Source of the DNA: Seminavis robusta
Taxonomy: Eukaryota; Bacillariophyta; Bacillariophyceae; Naviculales; Naviculaceae
Assembly: GCA_903772945.1 (NCBI GenBank)
Contig: CAICTM010000001.1
Span: 1 to 64,000 of the forward strand
DNA length: 64,000 bases
Direction of reading: 5' to 3'
Shown here: piece after piece, positions 1 to 10,133 of the stretch
Layout of the letters: each line of letters opens with the position of its first letter
Position numbering within the stretch: the first letter of the stretch is position 1
The notes under the pieces: model-generated
Told to the model about the DNA's origin: nothing
What the model saw: only the letters and a program-made list of their open reading frames with translations
The model's database searches: none
Position numbers and translations under genes: made by a program

Positions 1-40
1 AAGAGAGAGATCAATTAGTAATGGGTCTCGCTGTCTCTCT

Positions 41-160
41 GATGGTACCATTGAATTGTTGATGGTAGCATTGATTTGTTGTTAGTTCCAAAGAACCCTT
101 GATCGTGCCATTTAATTCTTGATGGTTCCGAAGAATTCTTGATGTACTGTTGATTTGGGA
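41..160. repeat. degenerate minisatellite (GATGGTNCCATTGAAT-like units)
   Basis: About five imperfect copies of a ~20-30 bp unit beginning TTGATGGT and ending in ATTCTT or ATTGTT follow one another. Unit boundaries drift and point differences are frequent, so this is an old repeat. No gene is visible in the first 490 bases. Confidence 0.5.
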
Positions 161-505
161 TTCAAGAATTAAGATTTAAGACCAAAACCCCGGCTTGTAA
201 ATCTAAAAGGGGTTTGTTCAAAAAGAGGTAAAACCGTTAGTGTATCAGATATATCATCCGGGAATAGTGGTGCAGTGTTCAGATGAAGGCATAGCACCCT
301 CGAAGACCGTCACAGATAGCAACCTTGATGAACACAACATGCAAGACGGTCCAACTCTCTCTTTCAGCCATTGACAGTCGATCGCAAGAAGTTGTCTCCT
401 TCTCTGCTCACAATCTTCCTTCAGCCGAGCTGCAAGCAAGAACTAGAATAGATTAAACCAATTAACCCCCTCTCCCTCCCTGGTTGGCCGAATGTCGACA
501 CATCA

Positions 506-694
506 CGCGGGATCACATCCCGCGGGACTGCTCATTCGTGCCTTGGTTCCCGCTCGCGATTCTAGCAATCACGAGCGGCACCCCTGGGTCGCGGAGACGG
601 TCGGCTCAGTAAATGGCCGAGTCTCTCCACCACCCTACACTACTCAACTAGTCGTGCTGTGCTGCTCTAGGCGAGCGCCGCTTGTCAGCGCTCG
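506..694. other. cluster of stem-loop-forming inverted repeats
   Basis: Several short inverted repeats lie within 190 bases: 506-513 with 517-524 (8-nt perfect arms, 3-nt loop), 550-561 with 567-578 (12-nt arms, one mismatch, 5-nt loop), and 672-678 with 688-694 (7-nt perfect arms). A weaker TCGGC/GCCGA pair lies between them near 600-620. They could be part of a structured RNA or simply GC-rich repeats. An overlapping open frame on + has no recognisable protein features and I do not call it a gene. Confidence 0.35.
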
Positions 695-1009
695 GTTCTT
701 CTTCCCTGATTTCCAGAATGATTATCCTGCTGAAGACGGTCGGGCACAAAGGCTCTCCTTCCTTACCCGTGAATCATTTCAACATGTCATCCAAGCAAGG
801 CAGCTACAACAGTGTTCCTGTTCCTGTACAATACTGCAGCGGACGATCGGGACGACGGAAATCATTCGGGCGGTGTGCAGTTAATACCTCTTCGCCGTAA
901 TTGATACGGTGTGGTCGTGGATTGCAGAGAAGAAGACGAGACGGCTGTTGTTCAAGTGAAGGTGGTTAACGAAGAGGATGTTCCTGTCGTTATTATGGTG
1001 GATCCGAGA

Positions 1010-2037
1010 TGGACTTCCGAGTGGTCGAGACTGGCCTCTTGGTTGTAGACACGAAATTAAAACGAACCTTGAGATCGATCGTCTGTTTTGGGATTGAGGT
1101 TCTCTGCTCCCTCACCGTCATGGCCACCGTCTCCTTGGTGGATAGCAGTGAGCATTCCTCTGATCCTCTTGTCATTGAGGGGACCATCTTCCTCAGTCCT
1201 CAGCAGAGAGAACATGCTATTCCCAGCCTCCACCCAGTGGCGGTACCGGTATCATACACGGAGGACCCGACCACTATTCCAGTGCCTGCCAAAGCACCGA
1301 ATACGCAATGCCGAAAGTCAAATGCCCAGCACGCGTCAAACGAGTTCAGGTCGACCCTCAACAAGAGCTCAGCCCAACGCCAGCTTCCGAACACCCAATT
1401 TGGTGGATTTTTTGCAGCTTCCAGACGTTACCGTTCGACGTTCGGCCCATGAACGACAAGTCGCATCCAAGATCGCCACAAACCCAGTCCTACGAATGGA
1501 TCTATACCAAATGTTCCAGCGTTGACATCCATGCCGGAATGGAGAAGGCAGCAACGTTTAGTACTCCTTGGGCGATGACAGTATTCCTCATCCCTTGATT
1601 TAGCAACTTGAAGAAGAAATTTGAGCATCTGAGTCTAGAGAAGACGCACTTGACCAGATCCATACCACAATTCATCATGCAATTGACAAACCTGCGCGGG
1701 ATATACCTTGGAGAATACAATTTTCATGGCGTGACCATGTCGCAGATTGCAAGGCATCCAAACATGCAAGTCCTCAACCTGCATGGGAAACGATATCTCA
1801 GAAAGTGGCGCCATTCCGACAGAGCTGGGGATATCAGTACTAACAGCTTGACAGTGTCGAGGCTCTCGGTAGCAACGTTCTCAGACATTGTCATCCCAAG
1901 ATGCTTACGAACTTGATAGTTTGATTCAAACGAAATGACGGGTTCGATGCCTTTTGGCAATCTGCGAGCTGAGCCCGCCGTTTTTGAAGGTTGACTGCGA
2001 CAAGGTGGATGGTTCGTGCTGCAAAGGCTGTCACTGA
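1010..2037 (+). pseudogene. decayed leucine-rich-repeat transmembrane protein gene
   Basis: Pieces of an LRR protein of the same type as the gene on the opposite strand next door are scattered over three frames. A VVDTK motif near 1045 resembles the VVDSK/AVDTK motifs in the tail of the neighbour. At about 1474-1500 SPQTQSYEW matches SPQSQAYEW of the neighbour. LRR-type text follows from 1608 to 1780 (IPQFIMQLTNLRGIYLGE, then HPNMQVLNLHG), and a one-base shift near 1788 is needed to reach GAIPTELG. A typical C-terminal Cys cluster (VDCDK then SCCKGC) ends at a stop at 2035-2037. The many frame changes and stops make a functional product unlikely. Ancestry is well supported by the order of the pieces; exact limits are not. 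Confidence 0.65.
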
Positions 2038-2229
2038 TGAGAAGCAAAATGCAAGCACAAATTACCCATGGGGGCAGCGATAGCTCTATTTTACTGCAGT
2101 GCCGGTAGTAGACAAGAGATCGCTCGAGGCTCCAGGGGCGGCTCGCAGATGTTCCATGCAGAGTAGGCGACGACTGTGGCTCAGGTACGAGATGATCAAC
2201 ACTTATACCTTAAGCTCGAAATGCTACCT

Positions 2230-4979
2230 TCACGTGCAAGGGCAATCACAGCCGCACAAGAATTCAGAGCAATCGAAGCTTAGATGTCTCACGCCACAAG
2301 TTCGTGTGGAACAGTTCCTGTCATTGCGGTACCTATCCGATTGCAGCAACGGGGTTAGGCTGCGGCATCATGTTGTGGCATGCCGAACGGGAACAACTTG
2401 CTTCGAGCTTACCACTGATCTTAAAGGCCAGAAGTGTGTTGTTGATGGCTCCAAGTGCTTTGGGGATGCATCCATTTAAACCAGGGTTTCCCTCCAGATT
2501 GATTGTCTGCAGAGCGGGGACGACAAGCAACAAGAATTGAGAGACAAGCAGAAGATGATGACACACCCAAGCAAAGCCACCAGAGTTTCCTACCTGCATG
2601 CGCGTCAACAGCCCCAACTCTGAGGGCAAAGTACCCGAAATGTTGTTCTTCTTTCCCAACAGCTGCAGAAGGGTTGGATCTGATATATCAGAAGACGGAG
2701 CGAGTACACAGCATGCCATCTTCTCTTACCTGTTTGAGTCTTGTGCACCCACCAAGCTCTGTGGGCAAAGTTGCAGACAATCTAGTTTCATGGAGGCCAA
2801 GTTGAGTCAGTGCTGTCATGAGGCCTATAGTAGATGGCAATGATCCACGGAAGGGACTCCTGTTGAGCTGTAGAACCTTGAGCTGGGGAAAGCGGAAACC
2901 AATATTGCTTGGAATTGGCCCGATGAGACGGGTGTCACCAAGCTGGAGCTGTGTTAGCTTGGATAGCATGTAGAGTTCTTGGGGTACTGTCCCTGCAAAG
3001 GCACGAGCCACATTAGAGTGAGGGTAAGTCAAGACAGCCAAGTTGTAGCAATCAATAAAGCACACTAAACAGACCTGTGAGTTCATTGCTGAGCAGGGTA
3101 ACCCAAGTGAGTGTGTTTGAAAGGAGACCAACCTCTCGTGGAAGCGTTCCTGTAAGCTATTAATAGGAGTTGCAAGCTACCTGTGAGCAGCGGGCCAGAA
3201 ATGGCTAGACACAATTGGCTATAGCTCAAGTAGTACCGGTACACGCTGCTCCCACTTACCTGATTTTGATGCAAAGTCAGCTGCCGAAGATTTGACAAAG
3301 CAAAGATCCCCGTTGGGATTGTACCACGAATGGAGTTGCGCGCCAGCTCCAGAACCTCCAAAGATGAAAGCAACCCAACCTCTAAAGGCAGTGTGCCCTG
3401 CAGGTTGTTCTGCATGATCCCCAGAAATACCAGGGTGCCATTTTGATTGCACACCCCAGATCTTCTCGTGGCAGCTGTAGAATACCAGTTGCACTCTGAA
3501 ACGGAGGACAACCATGGCTCGGACGTAATGTTTAGCTCTCCCATGCTGCCAGGTTTAGCTTGGGCTGTCTGCTCTCCTCTGCTGCCATTAGCGCCTTGCT
3601 GAAGCCCCCTGTTTGCTTGGCATGGAACAGCTGTCCCTCCGTGTAACATTCTGCTCCAACCTGGTCCAAGACTACGGTGTCCACCTTGGCCTCTCCTGTT
3701 GCTCTCACCATGCCCACCATTGTTGCCTCCACCTTGTCCATTATTCCTATTGCTTCCACCTAAAATGTCAGGGGAATCGGTCAGAATGGTCACGACACCT
3801 CCACCCTGATGGGACCATTCTTCTCCCATAGTTGCATAGTAGAGTACTGCCATTGCAAAGCGCTGGCGCAGCCGTTGCTTAGGATAGTTATTCAGATATG
3901 GGTCTCTGATCATCCATTCGTAAGCTTGGGATTGTGGAGTAACATTTCCAAAGGGATCCTGTACCAAGGCATGCAAAGTCGAATTTGGGATTGAGAATGG
4001 CAGGTCCCAGCTCCAAGCAGCATCTGAAGAGAAGTTTCCAGATTCAAAATTGCTATGCTTGTCATCTTGGAAGCCTGGCACAGCACTAGATGAGTCATTT
4101 TCTAAAAGCAGAAGAACAATAGCAACAACCGCAAGAAGCAAAACACAGAGGCTGAATGGCAAAGCCATGTACAAAAAATGCTTTTTCCTCTCTCTTTCTT
4201 GAAGGTCAACTTGGGTATCAACCATCTCTGCTCGGGGCAAATCATTCTCTCCAGTAAGAAATTCACTTGAGACGCGACGTGCTTGAACAAGCCCATTATT
4301 GAACTCCAGGGACGAGAAATTCTCAGTCGTAAACTGAACTGATCCATCAATGTCCCAAGGTGCCTGCACATCTTGCCTCACGATGTCTTCTTCCAGACGT
4401 GATATGGGTGCTGCCGATCCTGGTGCACCAACAGGATGGGCACCAGGTCCAAGCGCACTGTTTGCAACTGTGCCGATGCCTGGTTGTGAGAGAGGCTGAC
4501 TGTCTCGTCCAGCTGTCGTTTCTGCGTTGTTGTACAAATTCCCTCCATTCGACATTGCGGCTCTTCTGACATCCACCAAAATATCTTGGAAGTTCTGCCC
4601 TGCAGTACCAATGTATCTGTTGGCTTCAAGCTCATGAGGATCAGCACGATCACTCTTTCCGAAATTGCTGGTCATCATCCTGGCATTTGTTATCAGGGCT
4701 ACTTCTCTTTCAATGAACTTTGTGTCTACTGCTTGGACATTTTTAGCATGTTTGGAGTCCACAACAGAGCTGTCTGGAGCAGTCCTGCTGGTCGCAACAT
4801 CACGATGTAGCAAACGAACGTCATTTTCAATGAACTTTGAGTCCACTACTGTCTGTTGAGTTTGAACATCAACGGCCTCGCTGTCTGTTGGAGCATTGGC
4901 ATCACTGTCTGTGGGAGCCCCGACATCTCTTTCAGAGTGGGCGGTTTTCGCGCTCTCGCGATTCTTTTTCCGAAGCCAT
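2230..4979 (-). CDS. LRR transmembrane protein, receptor-like, with frame breaks near both ends
   Basis: Six exons can be read on the minus strand: ~4979-3260, 3156-3075, 2992-2730, 2662-2594, 2506-2413 and 2317-2230. The five introns (103, 82, 67, 87, 95 bp) all have GT-AG ends. The product has an acidic N-terminal tail with repeated VVDSK/AVDTK motifs, one membrane span (about 4105-4185, LCVLLLAVVAIVLLLL), the YEWMIRDP...QRFAMAVLYYATMG block that precedes LRRs in this family, an LRR cap (SECNW...C), about nine LRRs (G-T-L/I-P type) and a terminal FDCSEFLCGCDCPC cluster. Such proteins usually sit in the plasma membrane with LRRs outside; the ligand is unknown. Odd points: a Gly/Asn-rich insert (about 3540-3770) before the LRR cap; a one-base shift near 4935 between the ATG at 4979 (MASEKES) and the main frame; and a one-base loss near 2300 before the Cys tail. 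Either a recently damaged gene or base-level sequence errors. Confidence 0.75.
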
Positions 4980-5829
4980 CTTGGTTGCCTTTTCTTCCCT
5001 TACAACTTCGTGCTTCCCTCTGTTCAAATAATTGTGAGATTCCTTGAATCCCCGATCTACCGGTACCAGAACAGGGGAGAGCAAAGTGCGCGGAAACTGA
5101 GTGGGACGCCATTTCGGAGTTCATTGTCTCCGCGTTCGATAGCCCAAAAACCAAAAGGCTCGAAGCTCGAAGTTTTGCAACAACTGCTTGGAAGGTGAAT
5201 GACCGCTTCTAACCCATGAAGACACTTTCATAAATCTCAAAAATGCACATTAAGAGATTACTATAAGTCCTTTTTGAATTGCTGGACCAGCTAGCTGGCA
5301 CTTTTACAGTAGTTCTCTATTCCAAATATGCATAGTGGGGCTAAAGAAGATAGAAGTGATATGTGGTTGTGTCTTCCAACTTGGCTGCTAAAATGCTACT
5401 AGCTAGCTACGACTGTATTACGGTACCTGGCAGTACCCAAACCTTTCCTGAGCTCAAGACCTGGAGTATCTCAGAGGCAACGCGCCATCATCCAGGTATA
5501 TTTTTCCAAGATAAACTGCAGCTGTACCGGTAGAGGTCCAATGCAATGCACGCCTTTATCTCAAGGATGGAACGAAGGTGGCAACTACTTCCGCGAAACG
5601 CATGTTGCATGAAATTTTGATGCGTCGTTGACAAGTTTGCCGCGGACCGTCTTCGAGTGAGCGTCCACTGGCTCCAACATGGATTCTTGAAAGAAGTCTA
5701 TGCTTGTGGACAGATGGAACCAAGAATGAAGCGACCATTTATCATATTATTGAAGATTTGAGCAAGGAGGAAAGTGGTGTGCGTCGTCTGCCCTGTGGAT
5801 CGTTATGCCTTGCGGGGGTCTTCCGGCCG

Positions 5830-6037
5830 CAGCCACCATTCGCATCTAGCTGCATCCTACCACACGATTGGGCTCGTAGTTGAACTGCAAGGAGACTATG
5901 AAAAGTGCGTTGCTCGTGCACTGCCAAGCTTTCGGAAGTCTTTGATCATTCGCGAGTCGATTCTTGGGCGTGATTTGGATCACCTAAACAAACCAGCAAA
6001 ACGTATTTTGGAATCCGTAGATAACTACCTACTCTAA
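5830..6037 (+). pseudogene. kinesin-light-chain-type TPR fragment
   Basis: The translation contains AASYHTIGLVVELQGDYEKC followed by FRKSLIIRESILGRD. That is the pattern of a kinesin-light-chain TPR repeat (A-x-S-Y-x-x-I-G ... Q-G-D-Y-E-K-A ... I-R-E-x-x-L-G). Only about one and a half repeats remain, with no plausible start or flanking repeats, and the frame closes at 6035-6037. Probably a relic of one of the large TPR families common in diatoms. The bases between it and the LRR gene (4980-5829) hold nothing I can identify. Confidence 0.45.
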
Positions 6038-6396
6038 ACCCCCGTTGTTAATTTTGGAATGCGTGCTTGGCGAGCGCCATCCTTGGAGGTGGCAGTGATA
6101 GTGACGAGATGGTTGGCAAGGACAACAGGGAGCCAACGAACTGACACCCGAGCACACGGCCCAAAGCACAGCGTGGAAAACGAAACTTTCGCAACGGGCA
6201 TGGCGCACCTTGCAAGGCGCACCTCTGACGAGAATGACACAAGAAAACTGCAGTTTTGATTTCCTGTGAATGCCATGAACAATGGCCACCGCCTGGATGA
6301 TCAGATTTGCAACAGGTACGAAGCTCTGTGAGCAAGTTCTAGCAGACAGCGGTAACAACTAGACAGGGGTGGGTTGGTTCAGAGCAGGGCAACTTC

Positions 6397-9380
6397 ATGG
6401 GGATCCAAGTTAAGAAGACATCGGCTGGTCACCTCGTTTGCGTGGTGCTCCTCTTGGTTGCAACATTTCTAGTAGAGGTGAGCTCCACTTTGGACCAAAA
6501 GACAACAAAAACCGACGATGTTATTGGAATATCCAAGTTCACCAGCCAACGACGGTGGCAGCGGCCACGACGGGAAGAAGCAACAGCGAAACCCAGGAAT
6601 CAACGTCCAGGTGCAATCAAAAGTCACAGCAGTGGACAGCAGAAGTCACAATCAAAGTCCACTGTTGCAGTGCCGGTATCACTACAAAGGAGGCGAAAGC
6701 ATCTGCGAAGAGCCAGTAAGGAAGAGGAGCAAAGAGAACTTAGAAGCCGGGCAAGACACAAGATAGGGCAACAGCCAATGCTGAACAACATGGATCCTGC
6801 TAGGGAAATTGAGGATGGAGAAGAGAATGATTCAGAAGGGGCAAGCCTGATTGCCAGGAGCAAGGACAAAAGGGGAAAGGACAAGAAGAAGGCCGAGCCC
6901 AATGACCAAGATCAAACAGCTCTGGTGGAACTTCTCAACAGCCACTCTGCTGTTGCCTACATGGTGACACCAGAGGAGGCTACAGAGATGCCAAATTCGG
7001 TATACTTTTTGACTGATGAGCAAGTAGCTGAGTTTATTGATTCTGATCCAGAACTGGCAAGGAAGAAGAATAAGAACAAAGGATTCTCAGAAAATCTCCA
7101 GGTAGCAGTCGTCCCATCCGCTGCCACAGGAGCTACTGGGGTGGTTGCGGGTACGTTGATTGGGGCCGGTGGTCTTGCGGCTATATTGTGCATTACTGGG
7201 GCCATCTGTCCAGAGACACAAGAAGTCAGAGTGGATACCAGTGGCACCATGATATTTGAGAATCTAGCACGAGCTCCCACTGAAGAAGAGGAAGCTGGAG
7301 TCGTTGTGGAGATGGCCAGGTTCTACCAACAATTCATAGCGGAAGCTTTTGGTGCTGTTGCCACACAATCACTTGCATCAGGAGCTGACACACTTGAAAC
7401 AACTCCAACACAGTTTATTGACTTTCAGATTATGGATGCCAATTTTAGCACGACAACTACTGTCCGGAAGACGGTGACTGGAGAGGACATTACTTGTGTA
7501 TCACAGAGCAATTTTTTGGGTCAATCTGTCTTCCTTGTTAATCTCAGACGGCGGCAACGGCGATCCCTTCAGTCAACTGGTGGAGAGAAAATGGTTGATA
7601 CGCAAGTTGTGGATCTTGGTACGAACTTTTCTTCCTTCGAATTATGCTGCAGGATTGCAACATTGCACTGACCCCTGCCACTTTCTTTGTTGGGTCAGCC
7701 ATTCAACGAGCAGACCTTGACATCTTCCGAACCCAGTATGCAGCCGTTGCAGAACCAGAGGATAGCATCTACCGAGACCTGACTGAAGATAGTGTGACAT
7801 TTGTAACCACAACAACTCCCGCACCAACAACATCACCAATTCCAGCACCATCCTCTAGTCCAACCACCTATGCACCTACTCAAGCCACTGCTGCGCCTAC
7901 TGGAGCCACTGCTGCACCAACCGCTCCTCCTGTGGTCACAAGAAGAATGGTTGGAGCAAGACTAGGGTATGGATTCTTTTCAGGGACAACCATTCGAGAA
8001 CCGTCCTCTGAAGAATATGCTGGTCTGTTTGAGGTAACAGAGGACTTCTATGATCAAGTTCTTTCTAGTAGATCAGCATATCCAGGCATTTTCATTCCTG
8101 GCAGTGAAATGACAAATGTTGTGACCACATTTGATACTTCATGTCCCCTACCTGTTATTGTGGACTTTGACCTGCTTGTCTCATTTGGCGCCAGTGATGA
8201 CAACACCCCTTCTGCTGAGGATATCTTTCAATTGATGGCAATAGCCGATTACCAAGGCTACATTCGGAATTATGTTTGGAATGCCGAACCACCAGGGACA
8301 ATTTTTTCGGCCACACAAACTACAAGTTTTTCTGAAAGAGGCGGAGTCAGCATAGCACCCAGCCCACAACCCAGCACACTTGCCAGTCCAGAACCCAGTG
8401 CAAGACCCAGTGCAATGACCAGTGCACCAACTGTCACTGCCAGAACCACCAGATTTGTAGAGTCACGACTTGGGTATTCATTCTTTGCTGGCACAACCAT
8501 TAGGGAGCCAACAGATGACGAACTGAATGGATTGGTCACGCAAACCAATTCTTTCTATGATGCACAACTCCAATTGTCATATCCAAACTTCTATGTTCCT
8601 GGCAGTGCTTCAATGACCAACATTCTTGAGACGTCTGTACAGACTGCAACATATCCCGTAATCTTGGATTTTGACCTTGCAACAACATTCACAACCAGTG
8701 ATGCCAACACCCCAACAGCAGACCAGATCTTTGTAGAATTGGGATTTTTCCCCTACAGAACCTACATTGAACAATATGTCTGGAGTGCTGAGCCAGCAGG
8801 GACCAGCCTTTTCTTCGATACAGAAATGGTGGTTTTCCGACCGAGAGGACAATCAGTCAGATTTGCAGCACCCAGTGGAACAGCCGCTCGAGTCTTCGGC
8901 TCAGACATGCAAGCGCAAACTGTTGCAGGGGCCTTTAGCACAAGAACTATACGACGACAACTGGCTCTTGGTTTCTTTCCTGGAACAACAACTCGGCGAC
9001 CAACAATTGAGGAATTCCTCAGTCTGTTTGAGGTCACCAAGGAGTTCTTTGACAGCATCCTGTCTTTGGCATATTCAGGAATTTATTCTACAGGCAGTGT
9101 TGAATTGTCAAAGATTGTGGAGGACTTCTCTTCTGATCCAGTCCCAACAGTTGTCGTGGACTTTGATCTCACTGCCAGCTTTGTTACAGACAATGCCCAT
9201 GCTCCTTCCATCGACAGTATCACCGGAGTGATTGAGGAAGCAAATTACAATGACTTCATTATGTTTTATGTGTGGAATGCAGAGCCAAGAGGGACCAGTA
9301 TTTTCTACAACACCAACCGTGCAAGTCTGAGAGAAAGATCTGTTGACCAACAAGAACCAAGTACAGCGCTCAGCCCCTAG
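6397..9380 (+). CDS. secreted or membrane-anchored protein with repeated ~130-residue domains
   Basis: Two exons, 6397-7618 and 7699-9380, give 967 residues. The 80-bp intron (GTACGAAC to GGGTCAG) is chosen because it joins the frames and its equivalent exists in the paralogue at 10134-13429. The N-terminus is a signal sequence (LVCVVLLLVATFLVEVSS). Next come a basic disordered stretch, a hydrophobic segment near residues 248-272 (VVAGTLIGAGGLAAILCITG), a divergent first domain (about 285-435) and three clear copies of one domain at about 490-620, 658-790 and 824-953. Each copy reads LGYxFFxGTTxREP, then E-x-F/Y, VDFDL, TP-or-AP-S, and Y(V)WNAEPxGTxxF. Thr/Pro/Ser linkers, likely O-glycosylated, separate them. 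The spacing (FY, VVDFDL beta strand, terminal YVW strand) recalls SEA modules, but that is only a guess. A cell-surface or matrix role is inferred from the signal and linkers. Convergent with its paralogue. Confidence 0.8.
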
Positions 9381-10133
9381 CCTCCGTCTAGCTCTATATA
9401 CATCATGGCAGTGGCGACCAGACTGCCAGGCAGTCTTGAAAATTACTGCTCCCTCTCCCTGACATTTCCTACCACAGGTGCCCTACTCTGCCTAGTTTAG
9501 CCCCCACACTTTGATCCTTCCTGAGTTTGGATCTCAAGCAGCACTGCTTTCAGTAGAGACTAATGCTGTAGTCCCCAAGGCTATTAATTCTTCTAGACCT
9601 ACTACCAGGTAGTGTCGAGTGAACTGTGTTGACGGCTTCACCGCTCACACTGTGTGTGAAGCCCCTCCCCCCGATGACCATTGGCATTGGCATGAGCACC
9701 CAACTAGTCCAGCTGAATCAGGAGAGCCAAGTTACAATGCGTAGGAACTGCTGCTTGCTTCTGCACTGCCTCCGGGGCATGTTGCAGTGTTTACATTGAC
9801 TTTAGTTTCATGATTGTCCAGTTTGTGTGTCAGCCATTTTGGTTCCCAAGTTTACTTTGTCTTGCTTCTTCTCTTCTGCATGGCAACATCCTATCATTCC
9901 ATACTACACATAGATTTGAGCCACTGCTATGCTGCTAGCTAACCTTGGTTGCAACTGTGGCCTGCACTTTAATGGAGCAACTCTGCAGGACGGAATGGAA
10001 CCATTATCATGGGATGTTTGCAAGGTGAGACACTACGACAGCCAGGTGGTGGAGCAAAGGCAACAGTTCCTATCCATAGCAGCTCGTTTGTGTCCGATCT
10101 AGAAGGGCTATCGGTTATCAATGCAAATCTTTC
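9381..10133. other. intergenic region between convergent paralogues
   Basis: No open frame of interest and no clear repeat is visible. It must hold the 3' ends of two convergent transcripts. The genes on either side are copies, but this spacer has no obvious inverted symmetry. Confidence 0.5.

Noticed and set aside
492-884. 130-codon frame on + strand
   Set aside because: Overlaps the hairpin cluster and has no protein-like pattern; a second overlapping frame is equally open.
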